From Sapria himalayana (taxonomy: Eukaryota; Streptophyta; Magnoliopsida; Malpighiales; Rafflesiaceae): a stretch of 64,000 nt of DNA. Made by a program: the position numbers and the translations under genes. Location of the stretch: contig JAREIK010014506.1 in assembly GCA_029783825.1 (NCBI GenBank), positions 1 to 64,000 on the forward strand. The letters run 5' to 3'. The notes under the pieces are model-generated. The model ran no database searches. It saw only the letters and a list, made by a program, of their open reading frames with translations, and had not been told where the DNA came from. This document shows positions 1-10,800 of this stretch, piece after piece. Every line of letters begins with the position of its first letter. Position 1 is the stretch's first letter.

Positions 1-929
1 TAAAACATTATTTGATGTAATTATGTACAAAAAAGTTTGTTCATATATTTTATACTATCTTAGCTTAATTGTCCATGATAACATTACTATATGTTGATCT
101 TATTATATCAGTATGAAATCATTATTTAAATTTAATAAACTTGATTCAACAAGTCCACTCACACTACAAAGAGAGATCACAAGGAATCATACACTATGCG
201 ACATCTATTGAAGGAATATTGAAATTATTAGAAATAAGTATTTGTATTCAAGAAACATAAATATGAAGTTATTATGTTTGAAATAGTTTTGAGATAAATT
301 TAATTTTACAAAGGTTTATACATGGTAAATATAAATCATTACACACACACAACACACACACACACACACACACCAAGATACTCTTTTGTTAAAGATGAAT
401 GCAACTAAATAATATAAATGAATCATGTAGGGAAAATGACAATAAAGTCTATGAAAAAATTAATAAGAATAATTATTTTTATATCATATGTTGGAGTACA
501 AGCTTATCACATGATTACTTGCTTGAATATCATGTGTTAGAATGTATGATTTTCATGTATTGGCTTACATGAGTGGTAAACATTGATTATGTGCTTACTA
601 TGTGTTCTCATGCATTAATGGTTAGTGCTTGAAAGTGTGCTTATTATATGATGTGTGTATACCTACCAAGGATTGACTGACATGTGAAAGCTATGATGGC
701 TTACTAAATGTTGCATCAAAATTTAAAAACTTGGAATCTTGCTTATAAATAAAAGTGATTGGGATCCTAGCACACAACAACACATATCATGAGAACATTT
801 CAAGTGAATTGAGAAACTTTTGCTCAATATTTTCAATTACATGTGTGAATATTATTGAGTTTCTAGAAGTTGGAGAATAGTCAAACTGGTTCAATCAAGT
901 ATAATCAGTTTAATTAATTTGACACGCTA
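1..929. other. AT-rich non-coding stretch
   Basis: I see no gene, RNA or recognisable transposon end here. The sequence is AT-rich with scattered stops in all frames. The only simple structure is a CA dinucleotide run near 341-374. It may be an old transposon or LTR remnant, but nothing in it supports naming a family. Confidence 0.5.
341..374. repeat. (CA)n microsatellite
   Basis: A run of CA dinucleotides with one slip (an AA in place of CA near 351) is read directly. It has no coding context. Confidence 0.9.
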
Positions 930-1346
930 AACTTTTATTTATTTATTTATTTATTTTATTTATTTTATTTATTTTATTTATTTTGATTTATTTTATTTAA
1001 TTTATTTATTTTATTTATACATATATATCATCACATCCCATCAGTCCCATCCATCCCATCCGTCCATCCATCCCATCTATCTCATTTATTTATTTTTTTA
1101 TTTTTTTATATATTTATTTATTTTATTTTTTTATTTATTTTATTTTTTTATTCTTTTATTATTTTTATTATTTTATTTATTTATTTATTTTATTTTATTT
1201 ATTTTTTTATTTTATTTATTTATTTATTTTATTTATTTTATTTATTTATTTATTTTATTTATTTTATTTATTTTATTTATTTTATTTATTTTATTTATTT
1301 TATTTATTTTATTTATTTATTTTATTATTTTATTTTATTTTATTTT
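930..1346. repeat. (TTTA)n / (TTTTA)n low-complexity tract
   Basis: About 400 bp of TTTA and TTTTA units. Near 1030-1078 it is interrupted by a short block of CCATC-type repeats. It forms the 5' flank (on +) of the LINE insertion that begins at 1365, so the LINE landed at the edge of a T-rich tract, which suits target-primed reverse transcription at T-rich sites. Confidence 0.85.
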
Positions 1347-1348
1347 TG

Positions 1349-1364
1349 AATTCAATCATTACTT
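1349..1364. repeat. LINE target-site duplication, copy at the poly(A) end
   Basis: The 16-mer AATTCAATCATTACTT occurs here and again, identically, at 4814-4829. The T run at 1363-1371 (poly(A) on the minus strand) directly follows. Perfect 16-bp repeats on either side of a 5'-truncated LINE are the classic signature of retroposition. Confidence 0.85.
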
Positions 1365-1599
1365 TTTTTTTAACATTTATTAAAGAAAACATATCCTCAC
1401 TTGTAGGCGGAGGAAGACCTTTACAAGATCAGAAAACTTAAAAGACATACTATTTATAGACCAATACCCTAACCAATAATTCAGAGAAACTATCTTTTCC
1501 TTAGGATTAGTGAAGCAGTAACCGCACTCTGTATGATTCTTCCTTATTATATGACATTGAACAGCAGGGAGTCTTTCCACTCCAGTGGTTATATTCGTC

Positions 1600-1870
1600 T
1601 CAACAGCGGGATCTCCTGACAGCAACATGGGGCAGCAACAGGGGGCAGCAACAGGGGGCGGCAGCAACAGACAGCAACTAATCCTAACAGCAACGGACAG
1701 CAACAGCAGGAGTTATCCTGACAGCAACAGGCTTTGGCAGCAACAGGGGGCACTCTACATGTGCTTTGGCAGCAACAGACAGCAACTAATCCTAACAGCA
1801 ACAGACAGCAAAAGATAGCAACAGCAGGAGTTATCCTGACAGCAACAGGCTTTGGCAGCAACAGGTAGCA
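1600..1870 (-). repeat. CAGCAACAG-type minisatellite in the LINE 3' UTR
   Basis: On + the motif GGCAGCAACAG recurs many times. A larger unit of about 90-100 bp is present at least twice, at about 1660-1747 and 1768-1866, each running from GGCAGCAACAGACAGCAACT through the sequence GAGTTATCCTGACAGCAAC to GGCTTTGGCAGCAACAGG. A partial copy precedes them. The block is much more GC-rich than its surroundings. It lies between the pol stop and the poly(A) end, so it belongs to the LINE 3' UTR. The open frames read through it are low-complexity and unlikely to be proteins. Confidence 0.75.
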
Positions 1871-2579
1871 ATAAGTTTTCCATGATATGTACTCAGTGAA
1901 GGCTCTTTATTTGATATTGTCACTGCATATTTATGGAAGCAGTTTTAGTAGCATCCCTATAGACTCTTTCGCTAGTTTTAGGCAGTAGCAGCATCCTCAC
2001 TGGAGGCTCTTTAGCAGCAGCATCCACTATAGATTAGTGCTGCCCATGTGGACGAACCTCTATCTCTCCTTTCCCCTGTGCGTCTGGCTCTAATCTTCAC
2101 AAGATTCCAGCCGTCTTCCTTCCTCGTGTATTCGCTGATGATCCTAGAACAAAAGCAAAGAGAAAAAAAAAAAAACAACAACCGTGCCTACCAGAACTTG
2201 ACACCCTACTACCCTTATTCTTGATTAAACTAATACAACATAAGGCAAGCTTCTGCAGAGAAAATCAAAATACATGTTGTCCTGCAAAGAAAATCAAAAT
2301 ACATCCTTTCTGCAGAGGTTATCAACTTCTGCCAAAATGCGGAATTAGCACATATTTTGAGTATGCAGAAATTCTAAATTACATACATATTATTTTAACA
2401 ACCGTACAGTATAGCTATGCACCATTCTGCCAAAATGCAGAATTAATATATACTACAATGAGATCTCCTTCATATATATCCATTTGGCTCAATCTCCATC
2501 CTTCCATTCCATTTAATTGTGAGACAGAAATTCTCTGCAAATGAATTCCCGCACAATCCAGGAAACATATGAGACTATG
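1871..2579 (-). other. LINE 3' untranslated region (remainder)
   Basis: This lies between the RNase H stop at 2580 and the minisatellite, inside the target-site duplication. It contains an A-rich run near 2164-2176 on + and some GC-richer sequence near 2040-2130. No coding domain is visible on either strand. The open frame on + at 2221-2544 is antisense to the LINE and has no family features. Part of this segment could be a captured (transduced) flank rather than original LINE sequence. Confidence 0.55.
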
Positions 2580-4813
2580 TCATATCTTCGTGGTCTGTTT
2601 ATTTGTTCTAATATAAGGAAAACCCATTTTATCTAAACATGCTATTCCCTTTAGTTTATTTGGCATGAATTTCTCATTATAATCTATATTTCCTCTGGTG
2701 GTGCCTATTTTAGATAGACAGTCCGCTAGATTATTGGCTTCTCTATATATATGTATTATTGAGGCCTTCAATTCTTCCAAAAGATTAAGAATAACTTCTA
2801 GATCCTCTTCATACCTCCATAATATTTTCTTATTAATTACCGTATCAACTAGTAATTTTGAGTCTACCTGAACTTCAATGTTTTTAAAGTTTAGCTGCTT
2901 ACATATCTCTAACCCTGATTTTAATGCTCTAATTTCTGATTCTAAAGCCGAGGATGCCCTACTAGATCTGGTAAATGCTCTCTGTACTGTCCCTATATGA
3001 TCTCTTATTACCCCGCCTCCTCCTTCTATTCCAGTGTCGCTGCTAAAACTCCCATCCGTATTAAGTGAAATTTTGCCAACCGGCGGAGCATTCCACTGTA
3101 TACATTTAGCTCATTGCTGTTTTAACACTTTGTATGTGAGATCCCATTCATTCTCAAGCTTCTTTTCTTGTTTCAAATCCTGTATTACTATCGGTTTTAT
3201 TATTGATATATTATATATCTCCTTTCTAATATCTTTTATAATTTCTGTTAAGTTCATCCTTATATTTTCATATTTACTTTTGTTTCTAGATTTCCAAATG
3301 CACCAAATAATTAGATGCGGCAGTTTCTGATTAAGCCATTTCCTGGCGGGGCTTTTCATGTTTACTTTTTCCCATTTTTTAACTTTATCTATTAATCCAT
3401 CTTCTATTTTACATATTCTTTTTTTCCCTTCCATCTCTCTCCATATTTCTGCTGCAATGGGACCATTCGAAAGCAAATGATCAGTTGTTTCAACCGCTTG
3501 AGAACAGCATTCGCATCTTGAAACCATGTTTATCCCTTTCTTTTGTACATTTCTATCTACCGGTATAGCGTTCAATAATGCCTTCCATGTGAAGGAGCAC
3601 ATTTTTTGCGGGACATTTTCTTGCCATACCCATTTAAATAGAGTTTGTACCGGTTTTTTCTTTCTGGCCAAATCTTTTGCCGATTTGAGGGAAAAGTTTC
3701 CTTGTTGTGTTAACGTCCATTTCCAGCCACTCTTCTTTAGTATAGAGTGTGAGTCTACTAATTTTGTTTTTCCATTGACTTCCAACTGTTCGAAGCTTTC
3801 TTAGAAGTCTTATTTTTCTTATCTAAATATTTTACCCGCATATATTTAGCCCATAGATTATCGCTTTCTTTAAGTCTCCACCAGCTTTTGCAGTCCCAGG
3901 CAGCTGCCGAGTCCTGGAGGCTCATAAGACCTAAGCCTGCTTCCTCTTTCGGATAACAAATACTTTTCCAGTCCTTCCAGTGTAGTTTATTTCTGCCTTG
4001 TTTTTTACCCCATAAGAAGTTTGCCATTTCTAATTAGAGTTTTTTAATAAATTTTTTAGGGGGATGTATCACTGATAATATGTGTGTGAATGTGCTTTGT
4101 AATACATGTGAAAGCAACGTAATCCTCCCCCCAAATCCTAGGAGCTCTTCTTTCCATCCTGCTATTTTCTTTCTTAATTTGTCTTGAAGGTAGGTTAGAT
4201 ATTCTTCCTTCAACCTCCCCTCGTATATCGGACAACCTAGATACATTAATGCCCCTTTAATTTCCGCAAAACCTGTAATATTTTTATTTTTCTACTAACT
4301 TTGGTTTTGCATTTTTTGCAAGCAACTGACATTTACTTTTATTAACCATTTGGCCTGTCTCTTTTTCAAATATTTGCAGAAGATCCATAAGATTCATTAA
4401 AGACTTTGTGCTAGCATTAGTAAATATTATAAAGTCATCTGCGTAGGCTAAACAACCAATTCTGGGTGTATTCCTTGGTTGTCTGAATGGCATTATTTTA
4501 CCTTCGGATATTTTCTTATTCAAGTTTCGTATTAATAGTTCTATATATATATCAAAAAGAAGGGGGGATAACGGATCTCCTTGCCTTAAACTTTTATTTG
4601 GTTTAAATTCCTCACTTAACTTTCCATTTACCAGGACTCTTACCCAGGTGCTTGAAATACATCTATAAATTAAATCTATGGTCAGCTCAGAGAAGCCGAA
4701 ACTTCTTAACACAAAGCAAAGGGTATCCCATTCCACTCTATCGAAGGCTTTCGATAGATCTAGTTTGACCACTAAGTTTTTTCCTCTAGCTTTACCACCT
4801 ATTTCTTTCATCA
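2580..4813 (-). pseudogene. LINE ORF2 remnant: RT, zf-RVT, RNase H
   Basis: Read on the minus strand from 4813, the RT palm motifs are clear: DLSKAFDRVEW, LRQGDPLSPLLF and YADDFIIF. A frameshift near 4284 leads to YLGCPIYEGR and the GWKEELLGFGGRITLL segment. An in-frame TAA (about 4034-4036) precedes the MANFLWG region. A second frameshift near 3770 enters the zf-RVT domain, with the cysteines of CECCSQ and a following H. An in-frame TGA at 3111-3113 follows. After it comes RNase H with NTDGSF, ALESEIRAL, VDSKLL and HIYREANNLADCL, so the acidic catalytic residues are in place. It ends at 2580. Two frameshifts and two internal stops make it a pseudogene. The missing N terminus reflects 5' truncation at 4813. 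Confidence 0.85.
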
Positions 4814-4829
4814 AATTCAATCATTACTT
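4814..4829. repeat. LINE target-site duplication, copy at the truncated 5' end
   Basis: Identical 16-mer to 1349-1364. The LINE reading frame begins immediately below it on the minus strand. Confidence 0.85.
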
Positions 4830-4837
4830 ATTCTTGA

Positions 4838-5060
4838 ATATTCTTTGTAGATATCAAGTCAGATACCTAAGTATGTATTCTAGTTATGTATAAAATACAC
4901 ATGCATATTGATGTATACTATTTTTGTAGATATCAAGTCGGCATACCTATGTATGTATACTAGTTTTGTATAAAATACACATGTATATTGATGTATACTA
5001 TTTTTGTAGATATCAAGTCGGCAAACCTAAGTATATATACTATTTATATATTGTTTTTGT
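4838..5060. repeat. ~80-bp tandem repeat, about 2.5 copies
   Basis: The segment TTTGTAGATATCAAGTC recurs with its G at about 4847, 4926 and 5006, giving periods of 79 and 80 bp. Each copy continues with CCTAnGTATGTAT and ATAAAATACACATG. Copies differ by a few substitutions, and the last is truncated near 5060. No coding role is visible. Confidence 0.85.
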
Positions 5061-6590
5061 ATAGGGTCACCATCAAAATCCACACAATGACAACGTATTA
5101 CATCACAAATACATGAAGCATGTATATGAATAAGTTTATATATGAAATCCAAGCATACCATGATGATTAAAGAAGAAATTTGGAAACAAAAAAAAACAGA
5201 ATAAAAATGCTCTCTTTGATAAAGCAATCCAAGATAATCGATGAAGAATAAATGTATAAACATACCTCAAATCAATAACAAATTAAATCTTAAACCTCAA
5301 ATTAATTTTTGTTGAATCGGCAGCAAGAGATAGATGGCGGAATGCAGAGGAATTCGGTTCTGTAAGAGATGCGTCGATGTGAGAGAGAAAATATATATTT
5401 TAGGAAAATATTTATATTTTAATTATTAAAACATTAAATAAACAATATATATAAAATACAAAAATACTCATTAATTTTATCTACTATCAAAATTTTTTCA
5501 ACAAAATTAATGTGCGTATAGCAAGGTACAAATGAAAAATAAATACCTTAAAATTTTTTCTATAATATTAATTAAACAATAAATATATTAAAAATAAAAA
5601 AAATATGTTTTGCCTTAAAAATATATCAAAAAGGTACAAAATTAACAAACTCTATATAACAATTTTGAAAAAAGTCATAAAATACTATTAATGTTAAAAA
5701 ATATATAAAATTTATATTTTATAGTTATAAATTTTTAAGAATTCATATTAATTTTTACAAAGATAATATGAAATAATATTAAATGCATAAAATTTCATAT
5801 TATCTGATATCATTAATAATTTTTAAAATTCAATAAATTACTTAAAGTGAGAAGAAAATTAAAATATGTTATATTTATTATTTTAATAAAAACTTAATGT
5901 TAAAAGATAATAGAAAAATATTACTCAATTGTTTAATTTGTATAAATTTTTGTAAGAGCAAACATCTATGTATTTATTTATAAATTTAATTTTTTTTAAC
6001 TTTATTAAAAAAATTATATTTTATTATATTTCAAGATTTTCTAATTTTGTATTATTTATTTATTTAATAGTTTTCTATAATAATAATTTTTTTTACTTAT
6101 AATAATATTAATTTTTACTAGTTTATTCATCAATTCACATAATTTTGATAATATTTTTTATTTTATTATACAATGAATAAATATATAATTATATTAATAG
6201 AAATTTTAATATATGTTAATTTAAATTTTTAAAATATAGCAAAAAATTATTATACTTATTGAAGTTATTATTTAATGATACTTTAATACAAAATTTTAAG
6301 TTTCTTAACTTAAAATTTTAGAAAATTTTTTTGTAAAATATTATAAAAAATTAATACATCATAAAAATAGTTAATTTAGTCATTATTAATATATATAATT
6401 GTTTTTTGTATTTTGATATTTTTTTTTAAATTATTTATTTATAATATAATTTTTTATGATTTTACGAGGAGGGTGTGTGTTTCAAGGATTGCTCATCTAT
6501 AGACCAATAACATACATTTAATACACAAAATTAAATAAAATATTAAAATAAATAATAAATAAAAAAATTATATAATTAAATATTGGCTAG
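5061..6590. other. AT-rich stretch without a recognisable gene
   Basis: 5061-5400 has a more mixed composition. On the minus strand it resembles an untranslated leader with short frames only, but I cannot assign it. From 5400 to about 6590 the DNA is extremely AT-rich, with stops in every frame. It may be the interior of the CACTA-type element whose subterminal block follows. Confidence 0.5.
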
Positions 6591-6594
6591 GAAA

Positions 6595-7692
6595 ATACTA
6601 TCGCTAAATCCATAGCAAAATTATGGATTTTATAAGCAAGGAAAAATTCATCGCTATATTACAGATTTTATTAGCTCGAGAAAATCCACCGCTAAATTAC
6701 AAATTTTATTAACTAGGGAAATTTTGTCGCTAAATCCATCGCAAAATAAAGGATTTTATTTCTAGTGAAATTCCATCGCTAAATTTATCACTAATTTTTG
6801 GATTTTATTAGCTAGGGATATTAGCTCACTAAATCCATAGCTAAAATATGGATTTTATTAGCTAGGAAAAATCTGTCGCTAAATATGTAGCTAAATTAAT
6901 TATTTTTTACCAAGGGAAAATCCGTCGCTAAATATGTCGCTAAATCAATGATTTTATTAGCATGGAAAAATCCGTTGTTAAATCTATTGCTAATTCAAGG
7001 ATTTTATTAGTAATGGAAATATATCGCTAAATCCGTCGCTAAATTAATGATTTTATTAGCAATGAAAAATCAGTCGCTAAATCCATCGTTAAACAAGGAT
7101 TTTATTAGCAAGGGAAAATCCATCGCCTAAATCCGTCGTTAAATTAAAGATTTTATTGGCAAGGAAAAATTCATCGCGAAATCTATCGCTAAATCAAGGA
7201 TTTTATTAACAAGGAAAAATTTGTCACTAATTTCAGGCTTTTATTAGCTATAGAAAATCAACCATTACAACTATCGCTAAATCAAGTATTTTATTAGCTA
7301 GGAAAATTTCGTCGCTAAATCCGTTGCTAATTTTAGGCTTTTATTAGCGAGGGATATTCCGTCGCAAAATTCGTCGCTTAAAATCCCCACTACTCTTGAG
7401 CGGAAGTTACGCAAATTTTCATCGCTAATTTCATCGATAAATCCATCGCTTAAAATCCCCGCTCTTCTAGATCAGAATTTACGAAATTTTTTCCGTCGCT
7501 AATCTGTCACTAAATCCTCCGCTTTTGTTTAGCGGAATTTTAGAAAAATTTTTCCTCGCTAATCCATTGCTATTTTTTTTTTCAAAAAAGAAATCATCTA
7601 TCCCTTGTTGTTCCCTAGCTAATCCCTTGCAATTTAGCTAGGGATTGATCCCTAGCTAAAATTCCCTAGCTAAATCAATATTTTCTTGTAGT
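6595..7692. repeat. CACTA subterminal repeat block (CGCTAAATCC family)
   Basis: About 16 degenerate units of roughly 40-55 bp, each built around GATTTTATTAGC, an AGGGAAAATCC segment and one or two TCGCTAAATCCGTCGCTAAA motifs, occupy 6595-7380. A looser form continues to 7690. The block ends at TTTTCTTGTAGTA, which resembles the right terminus of plant CACTA elements (TTTCTTGTAGTG). Arrays of short subterminal motifs next to such an end are typical binding sites for the element's DNA-binding protein. The left end of this element was not found. Confidence 0.6.
7633..7660. other. Perfect hairpin in the subterminal block
   Basis: TTTAGCTAGGGAT, a 2-base TG loop, and its exact reverse complement form 13-bp arms. 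It sits about 30 bp from the putative CACTA terminus. Confidence 0.75.
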
Positions 7693-7693
7693 A

Positions 7694-8310
7694 GACCATA
7701 ATTAATGACCATATGTTTTTGGTCGGAAATCGGACTATAGAGTGGTTATCGAATATCAATGACCATTTTACGACATATCACTATAATTAGTCAGAACCAT
7801 GCTTTTTCAAATTTTTTATAACTTTTGTACTTATCAACCAATATATAGGTCGGTATTACAGACCAATTCAAGACCAATTTAGAGATCCTAAGAGGAGAAT
7901 CAGAGGAAAAATACTCCAGACTATATTCCTGATCAATTATCGACCATATATTTCGGACCAAATATATTTGGTCGAGAATATGGTTGTAAATTAGGATGAA
8001 ATTAGCGTAAATATTCCTGAAAGATTTCCGACCATTTAACGACCAAAAAATTCATAAGCATTAAAAAATTATATGTACAGATGGGTTCTCCAATATATTT
8101 ATAAGGTCGCAATTATCGACCAACTACCGACCGAAATATTCGGTCTGTAATTACTGACCATTTCACGACCCCATTACCTACCAATAACTCTCGACTAAAT
8201 ATTTTGGTCGAAAATTGGTCAGTAATTAGGATGAAAATAGCTAATAGAAATTGCCGATAATTACCGAACTTTTACTGGTCCATAATTTTGTTCGATAATT
8301 CATTATTTTA
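7694..8310. repeat. Left subterminal motif array of CACTA A
   Basis: Repeated GGTCGGnAAT and its complement ATTACCGACCA occur every few tens of bases, for example TTTGGTCGGAAATCGG near 7710 and GACCGAAATATTCGGTC near 8130. The same motifs recur at 16441-17080. In CACTA elements such motifs are bound by the tnpA-type protein. Confidence 0.65.
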
Positions 8311-9300
8311 ATTTTTTGATTTGAAAATAATGTGCTAAGTCATTTGGCCAAAATTCCTCGCAACTCCATTGGTTTTCTCGATTCGACCTACTATAAGCAC
8401 GAAAACACAAAAATTTTGATATTTCTTCTGAATCCATGTATGTTTTTCTTTGTTCTTCTCCTTCAAATTGCTTATACACATCTCCATCTCTTTGAATTTT
8501 ATATAGATTTTTGGAATTTCATTTTTTAGGATAGTCGGGGTATTATGTATTATATTCTCCTCCTAATTTTTTAATTTTTGCTTTGATTACATTTAACCTA
8601 ACATTATTTTGACTCGACACAATTAATTAAACTAAATTTTTCATTTATTAAAATTTGTTCATCTAAGGTTTATATTTTAGGGTTTTAGTGATTTTGATTT
8701 CAATTGCATTATTTATGCATCCGAATAATCTTAATGTTAATGGTTTATATTTATATAATCATATGATATTATGAATAAATATCTATATGTTTAATATGTT
8801 TTATGATTTATGTTTAAATCACACCTTAATTTATGTTAATCTTAAATGTATATAATAGTATATATAAATTTTTATACATTTATATAATTGAATGATATTA
8901 TGTATAAATGTCTATACTTTAATATATATAAACATATTACATTATAAATACACATTGATATGTTTATATAAACATATAATTTTATATATAAATATTTATA
9001 CAATGTATTAATGTATATAAATATCTATACAAAGTTTACATTAAACTATCCATTTATATATTTTCTTATATAACAATTATGTAATATTAAATCATTATAT
9101 AATTTTGTAAATATTTATATTACATATTATTTTTTATATAAATATAGAATATTTATAATGTTTATATAAATGTGATATATATACTATATATTATTTTATA
9201 AAAGTGTTACATATACATATAATAATATTTAAGTAATATTTATAAAAATATTTTATTCACAAATATTATATAGATACACATGTTTAATTATATAATCATA
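8311..9300. other. AT-rich 5' interior of CACTA A
   Basis: No convincing open frame. The stretch at about 8580-8760, which contains TTTTAGGGTTTTAGTGATTT, reappears in reverse-complement form near 45100-45230. This links the element to the AT-rich block at 44.3-45.4 kb. Confidence 0.5.
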
Positions 9301-10765
9301 TTCAATTTTATATAAAAGTATTTATAACTATATTTATAAAAAGTTAACTACTTTTATAATTATATTTATAACTTTATAAACTAAACTGTAACTATAAAAT
9401 AATGTATAACTATATGTATAATTCTATATAACTATATTTCTAAAAAAATATACTATATTTATACTAATATATAACTATATATAATTATATTTTACTAAAT
9501 GTATACCTTTATAAATGTTAAATATAATTATATCTTTAACTACATATATATTTATAACTATATGTGTATAACTATATATAAATATTTGTAAAAATATATA
9601 AACACTCTATATTAAATATAACTATATATGTAACTATATATACATATATGTATTTCGTATAATTAAATTAAAATATTTGTTTATAACATTGTATATATTT
9701 TTGTATAACTATGATCACTACTTGTATAAATATATCTATATATACCTATTTGTTTAATTATATATAACTATTTATAACTATATATATTATATGTAAAATA
9801 ATTTATAACTATAAATAATTGTATTTTACTATGTGTATAACTTTAAAGTTTATGCATAATAATATTTAAATATTAAATTTACAGCTTATATTTAATATAT
9901 ATTTGTATGTAGTAGTATATAAAAAAGTATTTTACTATATCTATACCTATACTTAACTATATGTATAAATATATAAAATTAAATTAACAAATATATAAAC
10001 CTACATAAATAAATATACTTTTAACTATATGTGTAACTATACGTATTATCAAATGCAACAATATGTATAATTAAATGTATAACAACACACATTATGTTAA
10101 ACTATATGTGTATAACTATATATAAATATTTGTATAACTAAGTAAATGTCTATATAATTATATATAACTATATTTGTAACTGTATATACATTTATGTATT
10201 AATATAATTAAAGTAAACTAATTTTTTATATTATTGTTTATATTTATGTATAACCACTGATGACTACTTGTATTAATATATCTATATATAACTATATGTT
10301 TTATTATATATAACTATTTATAACTATATATATTATATATAAAATAATATATAACTATAAATAATTGTATCTTGCTATGTGTTTACCTTTAAAATTTTTA
10401 TGCATAATATTATTTAAATATTAAATTTACTGCTTATATTTAATATATATTTTTATATAGTAGTATATAAAAAAGTATTTTACTATATCTATACCTATAC
10501 ATAACTATATGTATAAATATATAAAATTAAATTAACAAATATATAAACCTACATGTATATTTAGCTATAAGTGTATAACTGTATATAAATATATGTTTAA
10601 CTATATGTGCAACTATATGTATAACCACATGTAACTATATTGATTATTACATGTAATAACAACATATATCATTATTTTAAACTATGTGTATAATTATATA
10701 TAAATATTTATATATCTAAATAAATTTTTATATAATTATATATAACTATAATTAAAGATAATTAC
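9300..10765 (+). repeat. ~550-bp AT-rich tandem repeat, + orientation, about 2.5 copies
   Basis: The segment TACTATATCTATACCTATAC and its surroundings occur at about 9933 and 10481 (period 548). The marker AACAACACACATTATGTTAAA at about 10081 matches, as reverse complement, the marker repeated through 39-43 kb. This is the same repeat family as the large block at 39.0-44.3 kb, in opposite orientation. It lies directly upstream of the TNP2-like gene. Confidence 0.7.
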
Positions 10766-10800
10766 TTTTGTTAAATAAAATAATTTTTGTTAACTAGTTA

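Larger units (their letters stand above)
1365..4813 (-). mobile_element. 5'-truncated LINE (L1-like non-LTR retrotransposon)
   Basis: A 3.45-kb minus-strand insertion bounded by a perfect 16-bp target-site duplication (1349-1364 and 4814-4829). It starts abruptly inside the reverse transcriptase domain, so ORF1, the endonuclease and the N-terminal part of RT are missing, as expected from incomplete reverse transcription. Going down the minus strand it holds RT, a thumb/connection region, a zf-RVT domain, RNase H, then about 1.2 kb of 3' untranslated sequence that includes a CAGCAACAG-type minisatellite, and ends in a short A run (T run 1363-1371 on +). The family belongs to the plant L1 group with a C-terminal RNase H. 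It cannot move on its own. Confidence 0.85.

Noticed and set aside
2221..2544. A 107-codon + strand frame of ordinary composition
   Set aside because: It is antisense within the LINE 3' region bounded by the target-site duplication and has no recognisable motif.
5027..5263. A 78-codon minus-strand frame next to the 80-bp repeat
   Set aside because: It is hydrophobic and AT-driven, overlaps the tandem repeat and shows no family pattern.
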